Assembly: GCA_030710605.1 (NCBI GenBank)
Contig: CP092875.1
Span: forward strand, 66,146,623-66,210,622
Reading direction: 5' to 3'
Source of the DNA: Cordylochernes scorpioides
Taxonomy: Eukaryota > Arthropoda > Arachnida > Pseudoscorpiones > Chernetidae
DNA: 64,000 nt
Under the pieces are notes generated by a model, which did not search any database, was not told the origin of the DNA, and saw nothing but the letters and a program-made list of their open reading frames with translations. How positions within the stretch are numbered: the stretch's first letter is position 1; each line of letters begins with the position of its first letter. Below are positions 1 to 12,200 of this stretch, piece after piece. The translations under genes were made by a program, and so were the position numbers.

Positions 1-416
1 TATAGTTTTTTTAGTGAGTTGAGAGTAGTCTGAAGATAGAGTAACATGATGAGGCTCAAATTGTTTAGGCATATTTTTTATTAAATATTTAATAAATTTA
101 TTGTGAAGTATTATAAAAAGGTAAATATTCTCTTGCAATATATATATATATAAAAAGGTTTTATAATATTTTTTTCAAGGAAAGTTATATAAAATTTCGA
201 TGTTGATTTAAGAGTATAATGTCGAATTGAGAGTATAATGTCAGTATAGCAAGCTATTTTAATTTTAATTCTACCTATATATCTATATATACAACAGAAA
301 GCTTTCAACCAATGGCATTGGGGAATTTAAAGCTTTGACTAGCAGCTTATCTAAAAGAAACCATGATTATCGCAAACATGTTATTGGTTCTCTAGGGGCC
401 TTTTATCAGCCCTTAA
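1..416. other. AT-rich sequence, no gene seen
   Basis: Low-complexity AT-rich DNA with short TA runs. It matches the reverse complement of about 36220-36636, so position 1 lies inside the P1/P2 mirror and the homology runs off the left edge. No coding exon is visible on either strand. Confidence 0.6.
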
Positions 417-650
417 GTTATTGTTTCTTATCCCCTTGTGTAAAGATTACACAAATTCAATGAGTTTATGATCTCGTATCTCTACTCTTCCCCGGCAGAC
501 ACCATCAAAAGTCTCAAGCTTTACAAGCTTGATACCCTAATATGATTGAGTGGAGATAAGAAAGAAGAAGAAGATGATCTCATGGAATGGTGTGTAGGGG
601 TGCAGCTTTTGTTAATCATGGCACCATGATCCAGACACACTTTGGTGAAA
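417..650 (-). repeat. SINE-D copy interrupted by a LINE-2 3' end
   Basis: The outer element is the short family ending in TTACACAAGGGGATAAG, here in reverse orientation. It is split by a LINE-2 3' tail (about 480-572) that ends in a GAAGAAG tract. The motif ATGATCTC occurs on both sides of the inner piece and looks like its target-site duplication. The mirror copy at 36130-36380 has the same nesting, so both insertions predate the split of the two haplotypes. Confidence 0.55.
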
Positions 651-719
651 GTCTGACTTTGCCTGGGCCCTTAAGTCACATCACAGAAAGTTGTCTTACT
701 TATAGGACAGGGTGAAATG

Positions 720-985
720 ACATTCCATGATGGCTGACCTCTGTGACAGAGATGTTATTTGATGATGGATTTATTTTCAAGTGAGTTGTCCATATTGAAC
801 TCCTCCTTGCCAAGTTAATTAAGAGAAGAATGACACCATTGCCATTCCTCAGGTCTGATGATGAGGACAGTGATGAAAAGATAATTGTTGCACCATCTAG
901 CGCAACTAAACTATTTCCAGAATATTGGCAAAAGCCTGTTCTTGATAAAACCAGGAAATCCTGCCATGTATGTCTTTCAGGTTGT
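720..985 (+). pseudogene. Unidentified exon-like or pseudogene fragment
   Basis: Codons from about 831 read MTPLPFLRSDDEDSDEK and continue open to TRKSCH, where GTATGT could be a splice donor. A CAG just after CCATTCCT could be an acceptor. The mirror copy (35864-36049, minus) is open further upstream but stops earlier, and this copy has a TGA upstream that the mirror lacks. Each haplotype is broken in a different place, which argues against a functional exon. No family was recognised, and it does not resemble the missing N-terminus of NFS1. Confidence 0.25.
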
Positions 986-1093
986 TGACTTTTGTTGGTG
1001 TGTTTTTTTTATTAAATATATTTATAGTATTCATTAAATATACACAGTATACATTCTTTAATTCAACTGAATTATGATTGATGACTTACATTA

Positions 1094-1199
1094 ATTATGA
1101 AAAAGGCATCTCCTTATCGTGCAACTGAAAGATGCTGATGGCTTGCGCCATCAGCAACTTTCAGTTGCACGATATGGAGATGCTTTTTTTCATAATTTA
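1094..1199. repeat. Foldback element, ~50-bp arms
   Basis: Near-perfect inverted repeat. The left arm includes GCATCTCCTTATCGTGCAAC and the right arm its complement, around a centre at TGGCTTGCGCCATCA. The outer ends are AATTATGAAAAA and its complement. This is a small non-autonomous foldback with no coding capacity. Confidence 0.7.
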
Positions 1200-1404
1200 T
1201 GCACCTTTTCCCAGTACAATATCACATTTGTACTATTTTTTTCACATTACATTAATTAGCCAATTTTTCCAAATCCCAACCATTTCCCTTCTATAAATTG
1301 CCTACTTCAATTCAACCAACATTCCAACACACCTCTTAAGTACTGACAATAAAATGTCATAATGTCCACTAACAGTGAATGTAGGAATGACCTGATTGCT
1401 AATC

Positions 1405-1597
1405 GAACACAAAGTAATAAGACCAAATAAATAGTGTGTGATGTTTTGGTAACAGCGTTGTTACCTCATCATCAGACAAAATTACTATTTTGTATGAAGA
1501 TGGTAACAACGCTGTTACCAAAACATCACACACTATTTATTTATTTGGATTTGGTCTTATTAACTTGTGTTTATAATCTATAATCCAAATTGTATAT
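1405..1597. mobile_element. Foldback MITE, GTAACA family
   Basis: Arms read AATAAGACC-AAATA, AGTGTGTGATG, then GGTAACAGCGTTGTTACC, and return inverted to TTGGTCTTATTA and ATAATCCAAATTGT. More than ten copies of this family lie in the window, whole or as halves, several nested with SINEs. It has no coding capacity. The class of its autonomous partner cannot be told from the termini. Confidence 0.7.
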
Positions 1598-1646
1598 ACC
1601 TCATCATGATTGGTAATCATTTTAATTGAACTATAATTCTATAAGG

Positions 1647-2214
1647 TTGTCCCATAATTGTTTTTAATATTTTGAGGAATAAATTTTGTTTTTCTAAAAA
1701 CGTTGTTTTTGTTATTACTTGGCGAATAATATTATTACAGTGAATATATAATAATACATAATACAATTACTTTATATATAATACAAAGGCATTATACATA
1801 ACAGCAAATATATATATATATATATTTTTTTTGCTTATCCCTAGTACACGTGGTACAGGCCATGATAATCATGGTGGGTAGTTAGCGACTGCTTTTTTTA
1901 CTGTAAGTACACCACATGTCTACACATGTGAAAGCAGTTCGACTTTGCACTTACAAATGTGCCAGAGCCCCGTTTGGTTACTTGCACTCGCTGGTGGGGT
2001 TGGACTTTTGCAAGAATCGGGGGGCCATTGGAGCATTTTTTTTTTAAACATAAAAAGTGTCCAATGCGGGAATCGAACCCGGGTCGTAGTGGTCGAAAAC
2101 CAAACGGTTTAACCAGCCTTCCACCGACCCCCACAGCAAATATTATTCACCATAATATTATGAAATACCAATATTATTCACCATAAAAGTGTTTACGAAC
2201 TTTGGGACTACCTT
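1647..2214. mobile_element. Mariner-derived MITE with nested SINE, haplotype A only
   Basis: Ends AGGTTGTCCCATAATTG and its near complement GGGACTACCTT match the termini of the mariner element at 6100-7323. The interior repeats the AATATTATTCACC motifs of that mariner's 3' end, so this looks like an internal-deletion derivative. A SINE-A sits inside. The mirror region in P2 near 34920-34970 lacks the whole unit. Confidence 0.6.
1826..2132 (-). mobile_element. SINE-A (tRNA-derived SINE)
   Basis: Full-length copy of the commonest SINE here (~310 bp). On the minus strand the head holds a pol III box B, GGGTTCGATTCCCG, after a weak box A. A T/A tract and a ~200-bp body follow, ending CTAGGGATAAGCAAAAA. 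ACAGCAAATAT on both sides is a good target-site duplication. Short ORFs inside it, such as one reading [11 protein letters not shown], recur in every copy and are not genes. Confidence 0.85.
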
Positions 2215-2517
2215 GTATAATGACTAATTCAACTGAAAATTCTGAGTTCATGGGATGTTGTGTTGAAGAAGTTGGGCTGTATCTACCACACTTATCAACA
2301 TATCGCTAACAGTGTTGTTACCATCATTAGACAATAGTACTGTAGGATTATAAATACAGTCTAACCTCATTAAGTCCACACCCCAAGGCATCAGAGCTTT
2401 TGGTTGAATTAAAGTCAGTTAGATGATTCCATCACAACTTTCACTGCTAGTGGACATTTTATTGGAGATATAACCAAATATATAATTTGAATAATATTTT
2501 AGAAAATACTATTGTAA

Positions 2518-2705
2518 TATACAGTAGAACCTCCATGAGAGGACACTCCCGCTAGAGGACACCTCTTTACAAAGGACAGTTTTCATTGCTGAAATGACCA
2601 TTTTTACCATTTAGAAACTCTATGGTAAGAGGATACCTCTCTCTAAAGGATACTTTTCCTCTGCATTTAGATGTCCTTTACAGAGAGGTTTTCTACTGTA
2701 TTTTA
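2518..2705. mobile_element. Foldback MITE, GTAGAACCTC family (MITE-P)
   Basis: Terminal inverted repeats TACAGTAGAACCTCC and its complement enclose inverted copies of GAGGACACCTCT and AAAGGACA. The termini resemble those of pogo/Tigger transposons (CAGTA-AACC), so a Tigger-like transposase may have moved it. The mirror copy is at 34434-34617. Confidence 0.7.
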
Positions 2706-3133
2706 ATTTTACTACAGTAAAACCCAGCTAAAATGAACCCAGGATATAGTGTACTTTCTCTTATAACAAATAAGGTCTAACTTTTTTTTGTCAAACTTCA
2801 ATAAGCCCAATAGTCCGTGTTCGTCTCTCTCCAAGATATGATTCCATTTCCAGCAAGATATGACAACATTCTTCCTATCTACCTCAAAGTTTACATTTAT
2901 CTAACTGGAAATATAGTCAGTAATGTTTGCTTCTCCAAGCTTCGCTTGGGAGTTCTTCTCCTGATTCTATCTTCTCTAAAGACCGTTTGGATATCAAAAC
3001 CAGATAACAAGGTTTGAACCCTTAAAAAAAATAAGGTCTAACTAAATAAATCTGTTCATGATTCCACCTAAGATATGTTTCAATAGTCATTGTAGCACCA
3101 ATCCCCCTGTCTAACTGTGTGGTGTGGCCCCAG

Positions 3134-3271
3134 CAAGTGGCCTCCCTCATAGGAGCAGATGCCAAGGAGATAGTCTTCACCAGCGGGGCCACAGAGTCCA
3201 ACAACATCTCCCTCAAGGGAGTGGCCTGGTTCAACCAGTCCAAGAAGAAACATATCATCACAACACAGACG
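3134..3271 (+). CDS. NFS1: NFS1 exon a (QVASLIGAD...HIITTQT)
   Basis: 138 bp, phase 0 at both ends. It follows CCCCAG and is followed by GTGAGT. It carries [10 protein letters not shown], the conserved loop that contacts the PLP phosphate. The open frame upstream (VVWPQ) is intron read-through. Confidence 0.95.
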
Positions 3272-6200
3272 GTGAGTTGGGACTCTATCCTGAAAACTGA
3301 TAGCTTTCACCTAGCGTTATTTTTTGTTAAACTTATCCTAAGTATTAAATGAAAGGGGGGTCGGTGGAAGGCTGGTTAAACCGTTTGGTTTACGACCACT
3401 ACGACCCGGGTTCGATCCCCGCTTTGGACACTTTTTTCTGTTTAAAAAAAAAAAATGCTCCAATGGCCCCCCGATTCTTGCAAAAGTCCAACCCCACCAG
3501 CGAGTGCAAGTAACCAAACGGGGCTCTGGCACATTTGTAAGTGCAAAGTCGAACTGCTTTCACATGTGTAGACATGTGGTGCGCTTACAGTAAAAAAGCA
3601 GTCGCTAACTACCCACCATGATTATCATGGCCTGTACCACGTGTACTAGGGATAAGCAAAAAAAAATAAATAAATAAATAAAATGAAAGGATTTAAAAGC
3701 ATGAATATTTCTTTTATACATAATACAAACTTCTACTGCCTTTACTATGATGAAAAATATATTGGGAGGGCTCTTGGCTCATCAGTGGTGAACTTGGCTG
3801 TTAAATTGGCGAAACTGCTGGGAGGGTTCACCACTGATGAGCCAAGAGCCCTCCCAATATATTTTTTCATCGCAGTAAGGGCAGTAGAAGTTTGTATTAT
3901 GTATAAAAGAAACATTCATGCTTTTAAATCCTTTCATTTTATATGTATAGATGGTTCGTTATTGCTTTGTGTTAATTTATCCTAAGTATGCATATAGTAT
4001 AGGCCATGGTGGGTAGTTAGTGACTGTCTTTTAATGTAAGTTCCCCACATGTCTACATATGTAGAATGCAGTTTGACATTTGCACTTACAAGTTGCACAA
4101 AACCTCATTTAGTTGCTGGCAGTCATTGGTCAGATCGGACATATAAGAATCTGGGGCCATTGAAGCAGATAAAGGTGTTCAATGCGGGATTCAATCTCAG
4201 TTGCTGTGGTTAGGTACAATTTGGATTATAGATTATAAACACAAGGTAATAAAACCAAATCCAAATAAATAAATAGTGTGTGATGTTTCGGTAACAGCGT
4301 TGTTACTGAAACGTCACACACTATTTATTTATTTGGATTTGGTCTTATTACCTTGAGATTAGAGATACAAAGTCTTCTTCTTCTTTCTTATCTCCACTCA
4401 ATCACACTGAGATACAAAGTAATTAAACCAAATCCTAATAAATAGTTTATATAAATGGTAAAAGCCCTGTTTTTTTTGTTACTTACACTAAAGTTGAACT
4501 TCTGCTAGAATCAGGGATCTTTGAGAAGCAATTGTTTTCTTCAGAAAAAAAAAAAGTGTCCTATGTAGAATTTGTTCCCACATCGTGGCTCTCAAAAATC
4601 AACGGTTCATACCAATTCTTCACCAACCCCCTTTGGCATCAGACATGATAAGCCACGTTTGGAATATAAAAAGAGAGATTAAGAGGAACGTGGTAAGTTT
4701 CTTTATTAAGTGGTATACGAGCTTTCGGACGTCAGCCGTCCTTCAGCCGTCCCCTTTGTTGTGTAACCACGGCGCGACCCTGAACGGCGGACACGTGGGC
4801 GCGACTAACATATGCCGCTATCTTAACTAGCAAGGCTCACGATTTAGAATTTTTTTTTATTTTATTTTAATTAATTTTAAACTCTCTCTGTGAGTCATCG
4901 AACAACAGAGTTTGGTGAGAAATTGCACTTTGACAATGGACCAACTTTCTTGCTTGCTCTCTTTATTTATTTATTTATTATTATCATTTTTTTTACTTAA
5001 GTTCCATTTTTGGATCAACGCAAAATGAAGATGGCCCGACCCGCACCAACCAACCCTACAGAGGACCGACCTGAGTGCCAAGAAGCTACAGACAAGATGC
5101 ATCCCCGGACCAGCCCCAACCCTGGCACCAATAAAAAGTTACATCCCTTAGTACGGCCCCGTGACTTCCAGGCTCCCACACAACAATATATATATATATT
5201 TTTGCTTATCCCTAGTACATGTGGAACAGGCCATGATAATCATGGTGGGTAGAAGGCGACTGCTTTTCCTGCAAGTGCACCACATGTCTACACACGCGGA
5301 AAGCAGTTCAACTTTGCACTTACAAATATGCCAGAGCCCAGTTTAGTTACTTGAACTCGCTGGTGGAGTTGGACTTTTGCAAGAAGGCCATTGGAGCATT
5401 TTTTTTTTTTTTAAACAGAAAAAAGTGTCCAATGCGGGAATCAAACCCGGGTCGTAGCGGTCGAAAACCAAACGGTTTAACCAGCCTTCCACCGACCCCC
5501 ATAAGTTTTACAGTAGTTTTCTAGAGTGGTTGTTTCAGATAGATCAATCTTGTTGTGTTGCGCAGGAGCACAAATGTGTGCTGGACTCCTGCAGATTCTT
5601 GGAGTCCACCGGCTTCAAGGTGACCTATCTTCCAGTAGAGAAGTCCGGGCTGCTTTGCCTCAATGTAAGTCTGTCCTATGTTTTATATTTACTTTGGGCA
5701 AATAAATAACAACATTTCAGAATTTATTAACATAAAAGATACACTTCAGCTATAAAAAGTTTCATTTTCTCAACATTTCCATAAAAATCTTTTGTCCTCA
5801 TCAGCAAAAATAAAATGAAAGCATTTGGCAAGGTGTTATTCTCTATGGTTTTTAATGAAAAAAGTACTCTGCAAAAATGTATGAAAGAGAGAAAGAAATA
5901 TCCAATTGAAACCTAATCTGATTATCTGTCAATGTTGTCTGATGCAATCTTCTGCCCCTCTTGCAGCAGGTCTTACCCTAGGTCAGTTCCTCCTGGGTTT
6001 GACAGCATAAATATCTCACAAATCTGTTTGTTCAGAGCAGTATGACCTGACAGGGATTTCATGTTACTACCTTAGAGAGAATCTGATCATCTCTCTAACA
6101 AGGATGTTCCAAAAGTTCACAAAAACTTGCAAAAAAATTGAAACACCAATATTATTTGGCATTATATTATTCGCTATTATGTATAAAGTAATTGTATTAT

Positions 6201-9200
6201 GTATTCACCGTAATAATATTATTCTCGCCAAGTAATAAGAAAAACAAAATTTATTCCTCAAAATAAAGACCATCATTTTCTATGACTTTCTTCCATTGAT
6301 CTGCAAACTTATGGATCTGGTCAAAGTACCATTCAGCCACTTTCAAATCAAAGAATTCTTGACACGCTTCCATGACTTCATTAAACGATTTGAATTGGTG
6401 GCCGGCCCTTCAGAAAGTGTTGTTGCATTGAGCGGCCGTAATCTGATGGAGCACAGTGTAGGCTGGATATGGCAGAAATCCGTCCAGCTCTGTCTTTGGT
6501 CTTCCTATGTGGTTTGTCCTGCTGCATCAAAGCGCGCTTTCAGTTGATCAGAGACGGGTACTTTTGCTTCAACTTTCGTAGACCCGCTCCAGTTGCTGAC
6601 AGTAAAATTCGGCATTAATGGGTGACCATTCAGAGCCAACTCAAAATGAACAATCCCTTCTAAGTTCCACCAAACTCACAACCTCACTTTCTTGCCGAAT
6701 CAATCTTGTTTTGAAACTGATGGTATCTCTCTTGCCCTTTCTTAACCCATCGCTTGTCTTGATTGTGCTGGGCCAGGTAGACCCAATTCTCATCTAATGT
6801 CACAATGTGCTTCCAAAAATGGTCGTCCAATGGATTGCCGAACAATTTACGGCAAATTCCAACTCGTTTGTTGGCTTATGCTTCGGTGAGTTTGTGTGGA
6901 TCTTGGCATGTCTTTTTGTGAACGAAATCAAGTTGTTTCAAGTGTCGGTAAATTGTTGATTTGCCAACTCCAAGCACATCAGACAATTCTCGAGTATTCG
7001 TTGAAGGCTCAAAGTCCAACCCGGTTTGTAAGTCTCCATCATCCGATATTAATGGCCTACCCACACAAACCTTATCTTCAAGACTCTTGTTGCCTGAATC
7101 GAAACGCTTGTAACACTTTGAAATCGCCGCATATGCAATTGTTCCTTACCTTCGGCAGCACAAATCGCAGTAACGAATCAAAACTCGCAGCTCCATTTTA
7201 TCAATTGCCATCTGAAATATAAAAGGTGAAGATCAGCACGACAATATAAACACAAAAAAATAATCAAAATTTGCCTAAATTTGGAATTTTTTGAAGATGT
7301 TTTTGAAATTTTGGGACAACCTTATATACATTAGTTAGAGTTCTTGCTTAGTTTACATATACTGTACACAGACAGCTACTATATGAGGTCTTTCTTATCT
7401 TCACTTAACAATCATATTAGGTATCAAGCCTGTAGAGCTTGTTGATGGTGGTGTCATCAGTGGATGAGCCAATACGGTCTATGATGTGGTTTGACTCCCT
7501 GATGTAATGTCCAGAAACTGGAGACAGCCATCACACCTGACACCAGCCTGGTCTCCATCATGACAGTCAACAATGAGATTGGAGTCAAACAGCCCATCAA
7601 AGAGATTGGTGAGTTCCCTCACATCTTCTTTCCTCTGCTGACTTCTGCCACCATTTAATATATATATATGTAATATTTGAAAGATTACCTGTAGACTCAC
7701 TGTAGAATCCTGTCGACTCACTGTAACGTTGGACGATTACCTTTTTGAGATGGATTGAATTGATTGTTGATTGATTGATTGATTGTGGTGGGCGCAGTCG
7801 TATTTGCTGAGTTGGTAAGGTATTACAGGGGAAAAAATAACGAAAAAATAGGCCAGCGATCAAGGGAGAAAGGGGTTGAAGCTATTTTGCGGATTTGACT
7901 AATCTATGGCTGTTCACATTATTGAGGATTGGACTTATCTGATGGTTGAGAAGATGGGTGTTGGCTCCAAACTGGTCTCAATGGCGGCGAGCTCCTGACT
8001 GGTGTCAATGGTGCCACGTTCCTCACTAACTAAACTGAGTTCGCGATTTAACACGAAAACTTCTCAGGGCTTTGATTGGCTGATGGTAGACTCGTGTAAT
8101 CTTTCCATTGGTTCCTAGCTAATCCTCCTGGGCTCTGATTGGATCTTTGCTAATCCTTTGTTCATGTCTTGTTCTGACATGATCCCGGAAGGACTAGGTT
8201 CTTGAACCCAGTTTTATGAGTTCCTGGATAATAAAACCTGCTAATGATCGTTCCTCTTTGATGGCCTTTCTCTCTAAACCTTTCTCCCAGATTTCTAAGC
8301 CTTGTTTTTATTAAAATCTTTAGATTATACATTGCATACATATTGTGGTGGGATTACATCCAGTTATGTACAAATTATGACATATATATATATATTTTTT
8401 TTTGCTTATCCCTAGTACACGTGGTACAGGCCATGATAATCATGGTTGGAAGAAGTAGGCGACTGCTTTTACTGTAAGTGCACCATATGTCTACACATGT
8501 GAAAAGCAGTTCGACTTTGCACTTACAAATGTGCGAGAGCCCTTTTTGGTTACTTGCACTCGCTGGTGGGGTTAGACTTTTGCAAGAAGGCCATTGGAGC
8601 ATTTTTTTTTAAATCAGAAAAAAAGTGCCCAATGCGGGAATCGAACCCGGGTTGTAGCAGTCCAAAACCAACGGTTTTGACCATCCTTCCACCAACCCCC
8701 GTCATTTAATATGTGGTCACATTAATTGGGACTGTTGGTCCCAATTATCAGTAGTCTACCAATCAACATCTCCCCCCCCCCTCAATTTTTTTTACTCTTT
8801 CTAACATTCTTTTACAATTCCAATAGAATGGTAGATTACAATTTGCATATTAGATAAGAATCAAAGATAACAGGGGGGGACTACCAAATAAGTACGTGAT
8901 ATTTCAGCAGCAGTGGTGTTACTATCTTCAGCAATGTTGCATATTGGCTCTATATCTGAATACTGGAGTCCACCATGGTGTGATGCAGGGGCTCTCTGCC
9001 GTAGCAAGAAGGTCTTCTTCCACACTGACGCAGCCCAGGCTGTGGGCAAGATCCCCATCGATGTCAACGACATGAACATCGACCTGCTCTCCATCAGTGG
9101 CCACAAGATCTACGGACCCAAGGGGATTGGTGCCTTGTACGTGCGCAGGAGACCTCGAGTACGGCTTGTGCCTCTGCTCAGCGGAGGGGGCCAGGAGCGG

Positions 9201-12200
9201 GGCCTGCGTAGCGGTACAGTACCTACACCCCTGGTGGTGGGACTGGGAACTGCCTGTGCTATTGCTGAGGAAGAAATGGAGGTTGGTAGATTTTACTGTC
9301 CCATTCTTGCTGTTCTTTAATGGTGACTTCTTTCCCATGGTGAGGTGCAGTAACTAGCTAACTAATGGCATGGTTTCCAGTCGGACTTCAAGAGAGTCCA
9401 GGCACTCTCCGACCGGCTCTTCAACAAAATCACCAGCCAGCTGACCCATGTCATCCGTAACGGAGACCTGGAGCATTCCTATCCTGGTAAGTCTTGGCCA
9501 ACTTGTGGTTTGAGATGTAGGACATTGGCAGAAAGTAGGTGGGAGGGAATATTCTCTCTTTTATTCCCCTGGAAGGAACCTTGTTGTGTCTGATACATGC
9601 CATAACTAGAAATAAAGCAAATAGAAAAATCTGATTTTGATATTCACCAAGATTTAAAGGAATTCCTTAAATAGCACATGGTAATAAGACGAAATCCAAA
9701 TAAATAGTGTGTGAAGTTTCGATAACAGCGTTGTTACCATCTTCAAACAAAAGTACTGAATGAGAAATTTTACCACAGCATGTTTTAAATAGTTACTGTT
9801 ATCAAGTGTGTAAACAAGATAGCAGATAAGAAGAAGATAGTTTTCTGAGAAACACAGAATATTATTCTTAGAATTAAAAGTGGAAAAAAAAAAACATTTT
9901 TTCTTTAGATATAATTAAAAGCCTATCCTTAAATAGCACTTTATATTGGGATCCTTGTATGGGTGCAGGATCACTTATCTTTAACTTGGCATTGTAGAAT
10001 CCCAAATAGGTAAAAAAAAAAGACTGCCCTATTTCAGATACACACACACACACAAAAACCTTTATTAAGACACACAGGTCTTACAGAGGATTCTCCTTGG
10101 GGTTACAAGAAGGAGAAAAACCATGAAAGTGGGAAATATACAAAGGGGTAAAAATGGAGAAAGATTATATACACATGGTAAATATATACAGATAATAATT
10201 TGAATAATCCTATGGAAAATAAGATTATGGATTTGGTAAAAAAAAATTATTTTGGAAATATGGGTGGGAGAAGTACCTATTTCAGACACATAATGAGAGC
10301 AAATGGTTTATAAAAGACGTTGATGTTGGAAATAATTGAAGGAAGAGAGGAAGATCACTAGATGAGCTGTGAGTGATGGTCATTAACAAACCAAATTGGA
10401 GAATATTCAGTCACCAAAAGTTGAACTCAACTTGAAGACCACTATCACTGGTATTGGTAGTCTACTTTGAACACAAAATGGAGGCAATTTTGTTCATACT
10501 TGGTTATATCATTTGTCTTCAATAAAGATCACTGTGTATCAAACTCTCTCTGTAAAAGACACTTTGTATCTGCAACTAGATGTTGTCCTTTATAGAGAGG
10601 TTCTACTGTAATGTTCATATTTATCCATAGAAGCATAGGGTGCCTCTCCCGTCAAAATAAACGTCAAAACCTGACGCCATCTATTGACCGTCGCTGCAAC
10701 TAGCGGCCTCGGGTCGGTAACAAAGCCACAACACCAGCTTTGGCAAACTGAGAAACGTCCACCTAGAGACCATGGTTTCGGGCTAATGGCCCTCGTCAGT
10801 CTAGGGCGAACTTTATTCCATGAGATCCACACGGGATATAATGGAATCTTCACAATCTACCAAAGAGGTGTTTAGCTGGCAATGTGGCTGGGCCAAATCT
10901 ATGGCTAGAATAGATGGCGTCAGGTTTTGACGTTTATTTTGACGGGAGAGGCGCCCTATGCTTCTATGGATCAATTTCTTCCCGGCAAATTTTCCATGTA
11001 CATATTTATGTTGTTCTGGGGAGATAGTATGACATTATGGAGCACTATTTATTGCCTATTTTTAGTTTTGAGTTATTTACAGTGGGTATCCCCTGTGCCT
11101 CCTCTATCTTGGTAAATGAGTAGCCTTAGGTGCTGACTGTTTGTGTTGCAGGCTGCCTTAATCTTTCCTTCGCCTACGTGGAAGGAGAGAGTCTTCTGAT
11201 GGCCTTGAAGGACATTGCTCTGTCCTCTGGCAGGTAAGTGGAGCCACTCTCTGTGGCCATGTGACAAAGGAAATACTCATTAGATCCAATGATAAGGCAC
11301 AATTTGGATTATAGATTATAAACCCAAGGTAATAAGACCAAATTACACACTATTTATTTATTTGGATTTGGCCTTATTACCTTGTGTTCATTAGATTCAA
11401 GTTATGTGTTTATTGGTAATGAGGGGTGAGCACTTGCTCTTCAATGGGCCAGTCTGGGATGTGGGGGAGTAAGTAGTGTTGTTGTTGTTTCCTATCTCCT
11501 AGTGCAAAGATTACATGGCTTCATGCTCCTCAAGCTGTTTAATGATAAGCAGCAGCCTCTCCTAAAGGTCCTGGAGTTTTTTTTTTGCTTATCCCTAGTA
11601 CATGTGGTACAAGCCATGGTAATCATGGTGCATAGAAGTAGACGACTGCTTTTACTGTAAGTGCACCACATGTCTACACATTTGAAAAACGTTCGACTTT
11701 GCACTTACAAATGTGCCAAAGCTCCGTTTGGTTACATACACTTGCTGGTGGTGTTAAACTTTTGCAAGAATCGGAGGCCATTGGCGCATGTTTTTTTTTT
11801 TTTTTATCAGAAAAAAGTGCCCAATGCGGGAATCGAACCTGGGAGGTAGCGGTCGAAAACCAGGTCCTGGAGTTATTTGGACTGAAGGTAAATTTAGTAT
11901 GAGAGACTGAAGACTTTTCAATTTCATAGATACTTGTCCTCTCAACACCTGATAACTTATTGCTAAAATTGTAAATTCTATTTGTACTCAAGGTAATTAG
12001 ACCAAATCCAAATAAATAAATAGTGTGTGATGTTTTGGTAACAAGGCTGTAATTTGGATTTGGTCTTATTACCTTATGTTTCTAATCTATAATCCAAATT
12101 GTACCTGATCATCTATTTTTACTCAGTCTTACTTGTTTATTTCATTATCTTGTTTATTTGTTGGTTGCTTTATTTGGAATCTTGTTGGTATCGGATTATT

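Noticed and set aside
1898-2186. Small proteins encoded in the SINE-A copies (frames containing [11 protein letters not shown])
   Set aside because: They recur wherever SINE-A occurs, on either strand, and are by-products of a non-coding retroposon.
8928-9357. Overlapping open frames opposite NFS1 exon d
   Set aside because: Shadows of a GC-richer coding exon; only the plus frame matches NFS1.
10590-11115. Open frames in the foldback at 10621-10971
   Set aside because: They lie in inverted termini and a non-conserved core, with no recognisable domain.
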